A program made the position numbers and the translations under genes. From NCBI RefSeq assembly GCF_021155765.1, contig NC_060106.1, positions 10,485,501 through 10,549,500 on the forward strand: a DNA stretch of 64,000 nucleotides. The letters are read 5' to 3'. The notes below the pieces were generated by a model. The model saw only the letters and a program-made list of their open reading frames with translations, was not told where the DNA came from and ran no database searches. Numbering within the stretch: position 1 is the first letter of the stretch; every line of letters starts with the position of its first letter. Source of the stretch: Diprion similis. Lineage: Eukaryota; Arthropoda; Insecta; Hymenoptera; Diprionidae. Of the stretch, positions 27,401 through 39,095 are shown piece after piece.

Positions 27401-28523
27401 AGAATCGTCGAAATTTTCGCAAAAAATCCAAAGGGGTTAACCTTCCTTTTTTGGTCATTTTTGGAGCCGAGAATTTTTCGTCTCGGAATCGATTTCTATG
27501 ACCCTTACTAGACTAATTGGGTGCCCAGGAACTCAGAAAACGCAAGAAAAAAAGCGTAGGACCAACAGCGGAGAAATTACGACGCAAATACCAGCGGCAG
27601 AAAAATTGAGAAAATACGTCTTCCGTTTTTTGGCTGTAACTTTTGATCCGTTGCTCGCAGCGCATTCGGACTGCGATCAATCGATTTCTCTCGCAAAATT
27701 ACGTCGGAATAGTGCCTGAAAGAATTTATTGCAGCACTTTTCAGAATCGTCGAAATTTTCGCAAAAAATCCAAAGGGGTTAACCTTCCTTTTTTGGTCAT
27801 TTTTGGAGCCGAGAATTTTTCGTCTCGGAATCGATTTGTATGACCCTTACTAGACTAATTGGGTGCCCAGGAACTCAGAAAACGCAAGAAAAAAAGCGTA
27901 GGACCAACAGCGGAGAAATTACGACGCAAAAACCAGCAGCAGAAAAATTGAGAAAATACGTCTTCCGTTTTTTGGCTGTAACTTTTGATCCGTTGCTCGC
28001 AGCGCATTCGGACTGCGATCAATCGATTTCTCTCGCAAAATTACGTCGGAATAGTGCCTGAAAGAATTTATTGCAGCACTTTTCAGAATCGTCGAAATTT
28101 TCGCAAAAAATCCAAAGGGGTTAACCTTCCTTTTTTGGTCATTTTTGGAGCCGAGAATTTTTCGTCTCGGAATCGATTTCTATGACCCTTACTAGACTAA
28201 TTGGGTGCCCAGGAACTCAGAAAACGCAAGAAAAAAAGCGTAGGACCAACAGCGGAGAAATTACGACGCAAATACCAGCAGCAGAAAAATTGAGAAAATA
28301 CGTCTTCCGTTTTTTGTCTGTAACTTTTGATCCGTTGCTCGCAGCGCATTCGGACTGCGATCAATCGATTTCTCTCGCAAAATTACGTCGGAATAGTGCC
28401 TGAAAGAATTTATTGCAGCACTTTTCAGAATCGTCGAAATTTTCGCAAAAAATCCAAAGGGGTTAACCTTCCTTTTTTGGTCATTTTTGGAGCCGAGAAT
28501 TTTTCGTCTCGGAATCGATTTCT
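24420..28523. repeat. 12-monomer (4,104-bp) higher-order unit, copy 1
   Basis: The unit opens with a private GTAGGAGCAACAG variant (near 24,480), which recurs exactly 4,104 bp later (near 28,584) and again 4,104 bp after that (near 32,688). Monomer order by marker: 1 GGAGCAAC; 2 CAAAAACC with TTCGGAT; 3 GAGAACTTTTC; 4 CAGCGGCAG with GAATCAATT; 5 TAACTCTTG with AATGTATTG; 6 GTCGAAATAG; 7 AGCGGAG with CAGCGGCAG; 8 TAACTCTTG; 9 GTCGAAATAG; 10 AGCGGAG; 11 AGCGGAG with CAAAAACC; 12 AGCGGAG with TTTTGTCTG. Confidence 0.9.
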
Positions 28524-31500
28524 ATGACCCTTACTAGACTAATTGGGTGCCCAGGAACTCAGAAAACGCAAGAAAAAAAGCGTAGGAGCAACAGCAGAGA
28601 AATTACGACGCAAATACCAGCAGCAGAAAAATTGAGAAAATACGTCTTCCGTTTTTTGGCTGTAACTTTTGATCCGTTGCTCGCAGCGCATTCGGACTGC
28701 GATCAATCGATTTCTCTCGCAAAATTACGTCGGAATAGTGCCTGAAAGAATTTATTGCAGCACTTTTCAGAATCGTCGAAATTTTCGCAAAAAATCCAAA
28801 GGGGTTAACCTTCCTTTTTTGGTCATTTTTGGAGCCGAGAATTTTTCGTCTCGGAATCGATTTGTATGACCCTTACTAGACTAATTGGGTGCCCAGGAAC
28901 TCAGAAAACGCAAGAAAAAAAGCGTAGGACCAACAGCAGAGAAATTACGACGCAAAAACCAGCAGCAGAAAAATTGAGAAAATACGTCTTCCGTTTTTTG
29001 GCTGTAACTTTTGATCCGTTGCTCGCAGCGCATTCGGATTGCGATCAATCGATTTCTCTCGCAAAATTACGTCGGAATAGTGCCTGAAAGAATTTATTGC
29101 AGCACTTTTCAGAATCGTCGAAATTTTCGCAAAAAATCCAAAGGGGTTAACCTTCCTTTTTTGGTCATTTTTGGAGCCGAGAATTTTTCGTCTCGGAATC
29201 GATTTGTATGACCCTTACTAGACTAATTGGGTGCCCAGGAACTCAGAAAACGCAAGAAAAAAAGCGTAGGACCAACAGCAGAGAAATTACGACGCAAATA
29301 CCAGCGGCAGAAAAATTGAGAAAATACGTCTTCCGTTTTTTGGCTGTAACTTTTGATCCGTTGCTCGCAGCGCATTCGGACTGCGATCAATCGATTTCTC
29401 TCGCAAAATTACGTCGAAATAGTGCCTGAAAGAATTTATTGCAGCACTTTTCAGAATCGTCGAAATTTTCGCAAAAAATCCAAAGGGGTTAACCTTCCTT
29501 TTTTGGTCATTTTTGGAGCCGAGAATTTTTCGTCTCGGAATCAATTTCTATGACCCTTACTAGACTAATTGGGTGCCCAGGAACTCAGAAAACGCAAGAA
29601 AAAAAGCGTAGGACCAACAGCAGAGAAATTACGACGCAAATACCAGCAGCAGAAAAATTGAGAAAATACGTCTTCCGTTTTTTGGCTGTAACTCTTGATC
29701 CGTTGCTCGCAGCGCATTCGGACTGCGATCAATCGATTTCTCTCGCAAAATTACGTCGAAATAGTGCCTGAAAGAATGTATTGCAGCACTTTTCAGAATC
29801 GTCGAAATTTTCGCAAAAAATCCAAAGGGGTTAACCTTCCTTTTTTGGTCATTTTTGGAGCCGAGAATTTTTCGTCTCGGAATCAATTTCTATGACCCTT
29901 ACTAGACTAATTGGGTGCCCAGGAACTCAGAAAACGCAAGAAAAAAAGCGTAGGACCAACAGCAGAGAAATTACGACGCAAATACCAGCAGCAGAAAAAT
30001 TGAGAAAATACGTCTTCCGTTTTTTGGCTGTAACTTTTGATCCGTTGCTCGCAGCGCATTCGGACTGCGATCAATCGATTTCTCTCGCAAAATTACGTCG
30101 AAATAGTGCCTGAAAGAATTTATTGCAGCACTTTTCAGAATCGTCGAAATTTTCGCAAAAAATCCAAAGGGGTTAACCTTCCTTTTTTGGTCATTTTTGG
30201 AGCCGAGAATTTTTCGTCTCGGAATCGATTTCTATGACCCTTACTAGACTAATTGGGTGCCCAGGAACTCAGAAAACGCAAGAAAAAAAGCGTAGGACCA
30301 ACAGCGGAGAAATTACGACGCAAATACCAGCGGCAGAAAAATTGAGAAAATACGTCTTCCGTTTTTTGGCTGTAACTTTTGATCCGTTGCTCGCAGCGCA
30401 TTCGGACTGCGATCAATCGATTTCTCTCGCAAAATTACGTCGAAATAGTGCCTGAAAGAATTTATTGCAGCACTTTTCAGAATCGTCGAAATTTTCGCAA
30501 AAAATCCAAAGGGGTTAACCTTCCTTTTTTGGTCATTTTTGGAGCCGAGAATTTTTCGTCTCGGAATCAATTTCTATGACCCTTACTAGACTAATTGGGT
30601 GCCCAGGAACTCAGAAAACGCAAGAAAAAAAGCGTAGGACCAACAGCAGAGAAATTACGACGCAAATACCAGCAGCAGAAAAATTGAGAAAATACGTCTT
30701 CCGTTTTTTGGCTGTAACTCTTGATCCGTTGCTCGCAGCGCATTCGGACTGCGATCAATCGATTTCTCTCGCAAAATTACGTCGAAATAGTGCCTGAAAG
30801 AATTTATTGCAGCACTTTTCAGAATCGTCGAAATTTTCGCAAAAAATCCAAAGGGGTTAACCTTCCTTTTTTGGTCATTTTTGGAGCCGAGAATTTTTCG
30901 TCTCGGAATCAATTTCTATGACCCTTACTAGACTAATTGGGTGCCCAGGAACTCAGAAAACGCAAGAAAAAAAGCGTAGGACCAACAGCAGAGAAATTAC
31001 GACGCAAATACCAGCAGCAGAAAAATTGAGAAAATACGTCTTCCGTTTTTTGGCTGTAACTCTTGATCCGTTGCTCGCAGCGCATTCGGACTGCGATCAA
31101 TCGATTTCTCTCGCAAAATTACGTCGAAATAGTGCCTGAAAGAATTTATTGCAGCACTTTTCAGAATCGTCGAAATTTTCGCAAAAAATCCAAAGGGGTT
31201 AACCTTCCTTTTTTGGTCATTTTTGGAGCCGAGAATTTTTCGTCTCGGAATCAATTTCTATGACCCTTACTAGACTAATTGGGTGCCCAGGAACTCAGAA
31301 AACGCAAGAAAAAAAGCGTAGGACCAACAGCAGAGAAATTACGACGCAAATACCAGCAGCAGAAAAATTGAGAAAATACGTCTTCCGTTTTTTGGCTGTA
31401 ACTTTTGATCCGTTGCTCGCAGCGCATTCGGACTGCGATCAATCGATTTCTCTCGCAAAATTACGTCGAAATAGTGCCTGAAAGAATTTATTGCAGCACT

Positions 31501-32627
31501 TTTCAGAATCGTCGAAATTTTCGCAAAAAATCCAAAGGGGTTAACCTTCCTTTTTTGGTCATTTTTGGAGCCGAGAATTTTTCGTCTCGGAATCGATTTC
31601 TATGACCCTTACTAGACTAATTGGGTGCCCAGGAACTCAGAAAACGCAAGAAAAAAAGCGTAGGACCAACAGCGGAGAAATTACGACGCAAATACCAGCG
31701 GCAGAAAAATTGAGAAAATACGTCTTCCGTTTTTCGGCTGTAACTTTTGATCCGTTGCTCGCAGCGCATTCGGACTGCGATCAATCGATTTCTCTCGCAA
31801 AATTACGTCGGAATAGTGCCTGAAAGAATTTATTGCAGCACTTTTCAGAATCGTCGAAATTTTCGCAAAAAATCCAAAGGGGTTAACCTTCCTTTTTTGG
31901 TCATTTTTGGAGCCGAGAATTTTTCGTCTCGGAATCGATTTGTATGACCCTTACTAGACTAATTGGGTGCCCAGGAACTCAGAAAACGCAAGAAAAAAAG
32001 CGTAGGACCAACAGCGGAGAAATTACGACGCAAAAACCAGCAGCAGAAAAATTGAGAAAATACGTCTTCCGTTTTTTGGCTGTAACTTTTGATCCGTTGC
32101 TCGCAGCGCATTCGGACTGCGATCAATCGATTTCTCTCGCAAAATTACGTCGGAATAGTGCCTGAAAGAATTTATTGCAGCACTTTTCAGAATCGTCGAA
32201 ATTTTCGCAAAAAATCCAAAGGGGTTAACCTTCCTTTTTTGGTCATTTTTGGAGCCGAGAATTTTTCGTCTCGGAATCGATTTCTATGACCCTTACTAGA
32301 CTAATTGGGTGCCCAGGAACTCAGAAAACGCAAGAAAAAAAGCGTAGGACCAACAGCGGAGAAATTACGACGCAAATACCAGCAGCAGAAAAATTGAGAA
32401 AATACGTCTTCCGTTTTTTGTCTGTAACTTTTGATCCGTTGCTCGCAGCGCATTCGGACTGCGATCAATCGATTTCTCTCGCAAAATTACGTCGGAATAG
32501 TGCCTGAAAGAATTTATTGCAGCACTTTTCAGAATCGTCGAAATTTTCGCAAAAAATCCAAAGGGGTTAACCTTCCTTTTTTGGTCATTTTTGGAGCCGA
32601 GAATTTTTCGTCTCGGAATCGATTTCT
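28524..32627. repeat. 12-monomer higher-order unit, copy 2 (one monomer lost, one gained)
   Basis: Still 12 monomers long, but not monomer for monomer the same as copy 1. Monomers 3 and 4 are fused into one hybrid starting at 29,208, and monomer 8 is present twice (30,576 and 30,918). Order is otherwise kept, ending with the AGCGGAG/CAAAAACC and TTTTGTCTG monomers at 31,944 and 32,286. One private change, TTTTTCGGCTG near 31,733, marks monomer 10. Confidence 0.9.
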
Positions 32628-35600
32628 ATGACCCTTACTAGACTAATTGGGTGCCCAGGAACTCAGAAAACGCAAGAAAAAAAGCGTAGGAGCAACAGCA
32701 GAGAAATTACGACGCAAATACCAGCAGCAGAAAAATTGAGAAAATACGTCTTCCGTTTTTTGGCTGTAACTTTTGATCCGTTGCTCGCAGCGCATTCGGA
32801 CTGCGATCAATCGATTTCTCTCGCAAAATTACGTCGGAATAGTGCCTGAAAGAATTTATTGCAGCACTTTTCAGAATCGTCGAAATTTTCGCAAAAAATC
32901 CAAAGGGGTTAACCTTCCTTTTTTGGTCATTTTTGGAGCCGAGAATTTTTCGTCTCGGAATCGATTTGTATGACCCTTACTAGACTAATTGGGTGCCCAG
33001 GAACTCAGAAAACGCAAGAAAAAAAGCGTAGGACCAACAGCAGAGAAATTACGACGCAAAAACCAGCAGCAGAAAAATTGAGAAAATACGTCTTCCGTTT
33101 TTTGGCTGTAACTTTTGATCCGTTGCTCGCAGCGCATTCGGATTGCGATCAATCGATTTCTCTCGCAAAATTACGTCGGAATAGTGCCTGAAAGAATTTA
33201 TTGCAGCACTTTTCAGAATCGTCGAAATTTTCGCAAAAAATCCAAAGGGGTTAACCTTCCTTTTTTGGTCATTTTTGGAGCCGAGAATTTTTCGTCTCGG
33301 AATCGATTTGTATGACCCTTACTAGACTAATTGGGTGCCCAGGAACTCAGAAAACGCAAGAAAAAAAGCGTAGGACCAACAGCAGAGAAATTACGACGCA
33401 AATACCAGCAGCAGAAAAATTGAGAAAATACGTCTTCCGTTTTTTGGCTGTAACTTTTGATCCGTTGCTCGCAGCGCATTCGGACTGCGATCAATCGATT
33501 TCTCTCGCAAAATTACGTCGGAATAGTGCCTGAAAGAATTTATTGCAGCACTTTTCAGAATCGTCGAAATTTTCGCAAAAAATCCAAAGGGGTTAACCTT
33601 CCTTTTTTGGTCATTTTTGGAGCCGAGAACTTTTCGTCTCGGAATCGATTTCTATGACCCTTACTAGACTAATTGGGTGCCCAGGAACTCAGAAAACGCA
33701 AGAAAAAAAGCGTAGGACCAACAGCAGAGAAATTACGACGCAAATACCAGCGGCAGAAAAATTGAGAAAATACGTCTTCCGTTTTTTGGCTGTAACTTTT
33801 GATCCGTTGCTCGCAGCGCATTCGGACTGCGATCAATCGATTTCTCTCGCAAAATTACGTCGAAATAGTGCCTGAAAGAATTTATTGCAGCACTTTTCAG
33901 AATCGTCGAAATTTTCGCAAAAAATCCAAAGGGGTTAACCTTCCTTTTTTGGTCATTTTTGGAGCCGAGAATTTTTCGTCTCGGAATCAATTTCTATGAC
34001 CCTTACTAGACTAATTGGGTGCCCAGGAACTCAGAAAACGCAAGAAAAAAAGCGTAGGACCAACAGCAGAGAAATTACGACGCAAATACCAGCAGCAGAA
34101 AAATTGAGAAAATACGTCTTCCGTTTTTTGGCTGTAACTCTTGATCCGTTGCTCGCAGCGCATTCGGACTGCGATCAATCGATTTCTCTCGCAAAATTAC
34201 GTCGAAATAGTGCCTGAAAGAATGTATTGCAGCACTTTTCAGAATCGTCGAAATTTTCGCAAAAAATCCAAAGGGGTTAACCTTCCTTTTTTGGTCATTT
34301 TTGGAGCCGAGAATTTTTCGTCTCGGAATCAATTTCTACGACCCTTACTAGACTAATTGGGTGCCCAGGAACTCAGAAAACGCAAGAAAAAAAGCGTAGG
34401 ACCAACAGCAGAGAAATTACGACGCAAATACCAGCAGCAGAAAAATTGAGAAAATACGTCTTCCGTTTTTTGGCTGTAACTTTTGATCCGTTGCTCGCAG
34501 CGCATTCGGACTGCGATCAATCGATTTCTCTCGCAAAATTACGTCGAAATAGTGCCTGAAAGAATTTATTGCAGCACTTTTCAGAATCGTCGAAATTTTC
34601 GCAAAAAATCCAAAGGGGTTAACCTTCCTTTTTTGGTCATTTTTGGAGCCGAGAATTTTTCGTCTCGGAATCGATTTCTATGACCCTTACTAGACTAATT
34701 GGGTGCCCAGGAACTCAGAAAACGCAAGAAAAAAAGCGTAGGACCAACAGCGGAGAAATTACGACGCAAATACCAGCGGCAGAAAAATTGAGAAAATACG
34801 TCTTCCGTTTTTTGGCTGTAACTTTTGATCCGTTGCTCGCAGCGCATTCGGACTGCGATCAATCGATTTCTCTCGCAAAATTACGTCGAAATAGTGCCTG
34901 AAAGAATTTATTGCAGCACTTTTCAGAATCGTCGAAATTTTCGCAAAAAATCCAAAGGGGTTAACCTTCCTTTTTTGGTCATTTTTGGAGCCGAGAATTT
35001 TTCGTCTCGGAATCAATTTCTATGACCCTTACTAGACTAATTGGGTGCCCAGGAACTCAGAAAACGCAAGAAAAAAAGCGTAGGACCAACAGCAGAGAAA
35101 TTACGACGCAAATACCAGCAGCAGAAAAATTGAGAAAATACGTCTTCCGTTTTTTGGCTGTAACTCTTGATCCGTTGCTCGCAGCGCATTCGGACTGCGA
35201 TCAATCGATTTCTCTCGCAAAATTACGTCGAAATAGTGCCTGAAAGAATTTATTGCAGCACTTTTCAGAATCGTCGAAATTTTCGCAAAAAATCCAAAGG
35301 GGTTAACCTTCCTTTTTTGGTCATTTTTGGAGCCGAGAATTTTTCGTCTCGGAATCGATTTGTATGACCCTTACTAGACTAATTGGGTGCCCAGGAACTC
35401 AGAAAACGCAAGAAAAAAAGCGTAGGACCAACAGCGGAGAAATTACGACGCAAAAACCAGCAGCAGAAAAATTGAGAAAATACGTCTTCCGTTTTTTGGC
35501 TGTAACTTTTGATCCGTTGCTCGCAGCGCATTCGGACTGCGATCAATCGATTTCTCTCGCAAAATTACGTCGGAATAGTGCCTGAAAGAATTTATTGCAG

Positions 35601-36047
35601 CACTTTTCAGAATCGTCGAAATTTTCGCAAAAAATCCAAAGGGGTTAACCTTCCTTTTTTGGTCATTTTTGGAGCCGAGAATTTTTCGTCTCGGAATCGA
35701 TTTCTATGACCCTTACTAGACTAATTGGGTGCCCAGGAACTCAGAAAACGCAAGAAAAAAAGCGTAGGACCAACAGCGGAGAAATTACGACGCAAATACC
35801 AGCAGCAGAAAAATTGAGAAAATACGTCTTCCGTTTTTTGTCTGTAACTTTTGATCCGTTGCTCGCAGCGCATTCGGACTGCGATCAATCGATTTCTCTC
35901 GCAAAATTACGTCGGAATAGTGCCTGAAAGAATTTATTGCAGCACTTTTCAGAATCGTCGAAATTTTCGCAAAAAATCCAAAGGGGTTAACCTTCCTTTT
36001 TTGGTCATTTTTGGAGCCGAGAATTTTTCGTCTCGGAATCGATTTGT
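32628..36047. repeat. 12-monomer higher-order unit, copy 3, shortened to 10
   Basis: Monomers 1-8 follow copy 1 including the separate monomers 3 and 4. Then the order jumps from monomer 8 (35,022) to monomers 11 and 12 (35,364 and 35,706), so 9 and 10 are lost and 35,022 has a hybrid right end (GTATGACC). The monomer at 34,338 has CTACGACCC in place of CTATGACCC. After this block come two generic monomers (36,048 and 36,390), and then the array ends. Confidence 0.88.
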
Positions 36048-36655
36048 ATGACCCTTACTAGACTAATTGGGTGCCCAGGAACTCAGAAAACGCAAGAAAA
36101 AAAGCGTAGGACCAACAGCAGAGAAATTACGACGCAAATACCAGCAGCAGAAAAATTGAGAAAATACGTCTTCCGTTTTTTGGCTGTAACTTTTGATCCG
36201 TTGCTCGCAGCGCATTCGGACTGCGATCAATCGATTTCTCTCGCAAAATTACGTCGGAATAGTGCCTGAAAGAATTTATTGCAGCACTTTTCAGAATCGT
36301 CGAAATTTTCGCAAAAAATCCAAAGGGGTTAACCTTCCTTTTTTGGTCATTTTTGGAGCCGAGAATTTTTCGTCTCGGAATCGATTTGTATGACCCTTAC
36401 TAGACTAATTGGGTGCCCAGGAACTCAGAAAACGCAAGAAAAAAAGCGTAGGACCAACAGCAGAGAAATTACGACGCAAATACCAGCAGCAGAAAAATTG
36501 AGAAAATACGTCTTCCGTTTTTTGGCTGTAACTTTTGATCCGTTGCTCGCAGCGCATTCGGACTGCGATCAATCGATTTCTCTCGCAAAATTACGTCGGA
36601 ATAGTGCCTGAAAGAATTTATTGCAGCACTTTTCAGAATCGTCGAAATTTTCGCA

Positions 36656-37010
36656 ACAAATCCAAAGAGGTTAATCTTACTTATTTGTTGGGTCGAAAAT
36701 CTTATGTCAAGGAATCGATTCGTATGATCCTATTTACCCCTCGGAAAGCGAAAAGACACTAAGAACAACACACGATCAACAATTGACGCAACATGCCTAG
36801 GCTTTCGAGTTTCTGGCTGTTTTTTCCAATCTGCTGAACACAGCCTTACGAGGACCTTCAGACTGTTTTCAATCACTTTTTGTTCACAGAATCTCGTTTA
36901 TCTAACCTATTTTGACTTTGCCCATGCTTGGTTAGTGGAAAAACTCAGGATAACAAGAAGCGAAGAAATAACAATACAATCTCGAGTGCCAATGAATACA
37001 CGTCTTTTTT
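36656..37010. repeat. Degenerate satellite monomers at the array edge
   Basis: Similarity drops abruptly at about 36,655 but does not vanish. GGTTAATCTTACTTATTTG parallels the consensus GGTTAACCTTCCTTTTTTG, AAGGAATCGATTCGTATGAT parallels TCGGAATCGATTTGTATGAC, and TTTCTGGCTGTTTTTTCC parallels the TTTTTTGGCTGTAAC segment. Near 36,858, TTCAGACTGTTTTCAATCAC parallels TTCGGACTGCGATCAATCGA. A second stretch from about 36,930 (AAAAACTCAGGATAACAAG) parallels GGAACTCAGAAAACGCAAG. So roughly one and a half old, diverged monomers with internal deletions border the homogeneous array. Confidence 0.75.
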
Positions 37011-37183
37011 TTCATGAACAAACTGATTGATGTATTACTATTTACTCAAATTCGTCAAAACCGACTAGAAATATACGGATACATACATATTTAAGAGAAA
37101 AAGCCCACGAAGCTCGGACAATTAAGGCTCTCCTGCACTTATATGAGTAGTGCAGAGAATAGAATTTTCGGTACAAGCAAAAA

Positions 37184-37189
37184 TTTAAT
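37184..37189 (-). terminator. Possible WDR83 polyadenylation signal (ATTAAA)
   Basis: ATTAAA on the minus strand about 85 nt past the WDR83 stop codon. It is the best hexamer seen before the satellite edge; no AATAAA was found in the same interval. Confidence 0.35.
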
Positions 37190-37271
37190 AGTTTTTCATG
37201 CATGGCTGTGGGAAAGTAACACGTAACAGCAGATAGTATCTTATTCGTGCAATGATAAATCAGCAAGTTTA

Positions 37272-38651
37272 TCAATGTTTTGAATTATTTTCGTCTGTAT
37301 CCCACATCAAAACCGCACCACCACTGGCAGCTAAGATACAGTTTCTCTGTGGATGTACACAGATAGAAACAACAGGATGTGTCTTCACTGATAGTTTGTC
37401 GTCTGACAGTTTCTGCACAACTTTCTGCGTGACCAAGTCCCAAATCCATAATTTTCCGTCACCGGAACCAGATAAAATGTGTGTATCTTTGCAATCGACA
37501 CTTGATTCCAAGCACAAATCTTCTGCTGCATGCCCAGTGAATTCTCCAAGTAACTCTCCAGTATCTTTATCCATTAAACGTATCACTCCATCCCCACAGC
37601 TGATTACGATGCACTGACCATCTCTCGTGAAACTTGCACATGTTGCCGCCTCTAAAACCGCGATTAAATAAAACGAGAGTGAAAATTCTCAATAATGGGA
37701 ATACGAAGTTGTAAATATTATAAATATTTGACAATCATTGATGCAAGAATGATAATTTTGTCTACCTCCTACGTAATCAACCAGCAGTTCACCAATACGT
37801 ATGTCGTATCTGCGGATTCTACTGTCATAAGAAGCTGCCAAAATTTCATGATCTGAAACCCTGATGCTTGAAACTGTGTCCTTCGCTTCTCGAAGGGTTT
37901 GCACAGGATCCTGACTCCGAGAGCGTACATCCCAGCACATAACTGAGTTGTCGTGAGATCCTGAGATTGCCATGGTGGACTCCTCATTAAATCTATATGA
38001 AAACCACGCATCAGAAAGGTTATGGACCTTTTGAAACAGCTGAAAAATTATGTCAATTTGATAGAACTGCACGACTTGGCAGTTGAAGCAGTCATCACCT
38101 CACAGTAGTTACTGGCCCTGCATGTCCTCTGAGTCTTCGAATTGGGTTGCCAGTGGCAACATCCCAAACAATCACAGATTTATCCATTCCACACGAAACG
38201 ACTTGACTACTATCGCATGATGCGCAGGCATCCAGTACTTCGTTAGCGTGGCCGCCATATGTTTTGAGGGCTACGCCTCTGTACGGATTCCAAAGTTTCA
38301 CTTTTTTGTCTGACCCACAGGTAAGACAATATGAGCCATCGACTGCAAAATAAATAAATTGAATGATTAGGTTGAACCAGAACAAAGGTACTTTGTTTCA
38401 GCTATATCGGAAGCATACAATTTCAATATAAAAAAAAATAACAACTATTCTCATAAATTATTTTGGTCAGCATAAACAGACGTTGAGTTAAACGTCTAAA
38501 CCAGAGTAGGGAAAGTATTATTCTCATTGTCTCAACACACAATACTTGACATTATAGCATAATGATGTGAGGTTATGATCTTACCATTAAACCGCACAGC
38601 TCGTACAGCTCCCTGTTTGCACTCTATGCTGTTAATAAATTTCAATTCCAT
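37272..38651 (-). CDS. WDR83: WD40-repeat protein WDR83 / MORG1
   Basis: Four exons read on the minus strand: 38,651-38,585, 38,342-38,099, 37,992-37,766 and 37,651-37,272. Introns have GT/AG ends and phases 1, 2 and 1, giving 306 codons including the stop (305 aa; the human protein is about 315). The start is the ATG of MELKFINSIE, directly before the family-typical GAVRAVRFN. WD40 hallmarks include LWNP at 39-42, GH-to-WD units ending at W82-D83 and W124-D125, and MDKDTGELLGEF in the last exon. These match the seven-bladed propeller of MORG1 throughout. Established knowledge: MORG1 is a scaffold for ERK-pathway components and is also found in spliceosome preparations. The gene lies only about 260 bp from decayed satellite monomers, and its reading frame is intact. 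Confidence 0.95.
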
Positions 38652-38918
38652 ATTTGTATTATAATACGACCCAAAAGAATACTCTAAACATCAATAATAG
38701 TTTCAAGCAGCCATAATAGGCACATGTTGACTGTTGTGTCATCACAAATTCAATCAAACGAAGTAACAAGAGATGGTATGTTTACAAACTCTACCAATAT
38801 CTTGCGGTGGAATTTGCATTTCTACATTTAACAGGATTAACCCTCGATTACAAAATCCTTTCAACGGTGCATTTGCATTGCAGTGAATCTCTTAAGCTAA
38901 CTGCAGGGAACTTTGATA

Positions 38919-39095
38919 ATGGCGCGAAATGTCTGCTATGTAGTGAAAAAATATCAAGCAAGAAGTGATATCAAGATAAGCAACTCTAGCTCAAGTTTTT
39001 CGTCGAATGATGTACCGCCGCCACCAGCAGCACCTACACTGTGGTCTACACTCTTAAAAGTATGCTGTATATGCTCCAATATGCTCCAAGTCTAG
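38919..39095 (+). CDS. Unrecognised short open frame, possible divergent first exon
   Basis: An ATG 268 bp from the WDR83 start, on the opposite strand, opens a 58-codon frame starting MARNVCYVVKK. It has a serine run and the short proline stretch VPPPPAAP. After TLWSTLLK the sequence reads AAA followed by GTATGC, which could be a splice donor, so this might be the first exon of a divergently transcribed gene. No downstream exon was recognised, and I do not recognise the peptide. It could also be chance. No function is proposed. Confidence 0.2.
   Translation: MARNVCYVVKKYQARSDIKISNSSSSFSSNDVPPPPAAPTLWSTLLKVCCICSNMLQV

Larger units (their letters stand above)
1..36655. repeat. 342-bp tandem satellite array, about 107 monomers
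   Basis: The same 342-bp sequence repeats head to tail with no interruption. Taking the ATG in the motif ATGACCCTTACTAGAC as unit start, units begin at 141, 483, 825 and so on to 36,390. All steps are 342 bp except one of 339 bp (11,769 to 12,108). Copies differ by only a few substitutions, and the same variants recur in many copies, which is what allows higher-order blocks to be traced. Recurrent variant sites include GTATGACC/CTATGACC at the unit start, AGCAGAG/AGCGGAG, GGCTGTAAC/GTCTGTAAC, TTCGGAC/TTCGGAT/TTCGTAC, GTCGGAATAG/GTCGAAATAG and GGAATCGATT/GGAATCAATT. The array enters from the left edge, so its full length is unknown. No transposase, reverse transcriptase, RNA gene or unrelated insertion is seen in it. 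Size, homogeneity and nested periodicity are typical of (peri)centromeric or other heterochromatic satellites. That location is inference. Confidence 0.99.

Noticed and set aside
1-36655. CRISPR array or rDNA-type tandem repeat
   Set aside because: There are no short direct repeats with unique spacers, the unit has no rRNA, tRNA or snRNA similarity, and the neighbouring genes are eukaryotic.
1-36655. CENP-B box
   Set aside because: No match to the TTCG....A..CGGGA pattern was found in the monomer, so there is no direct sequence evidence for a centromeric role.
141-36762. About 200 short open frames in the satellite (73 and 66 codons on plus, 85 on minus) as a multigene family
   Set aside because: They overlap each other in different frames in the same DNA, resemble no protein family, have no promoter or splice context, and persist simply because the monomers are nearly identical.
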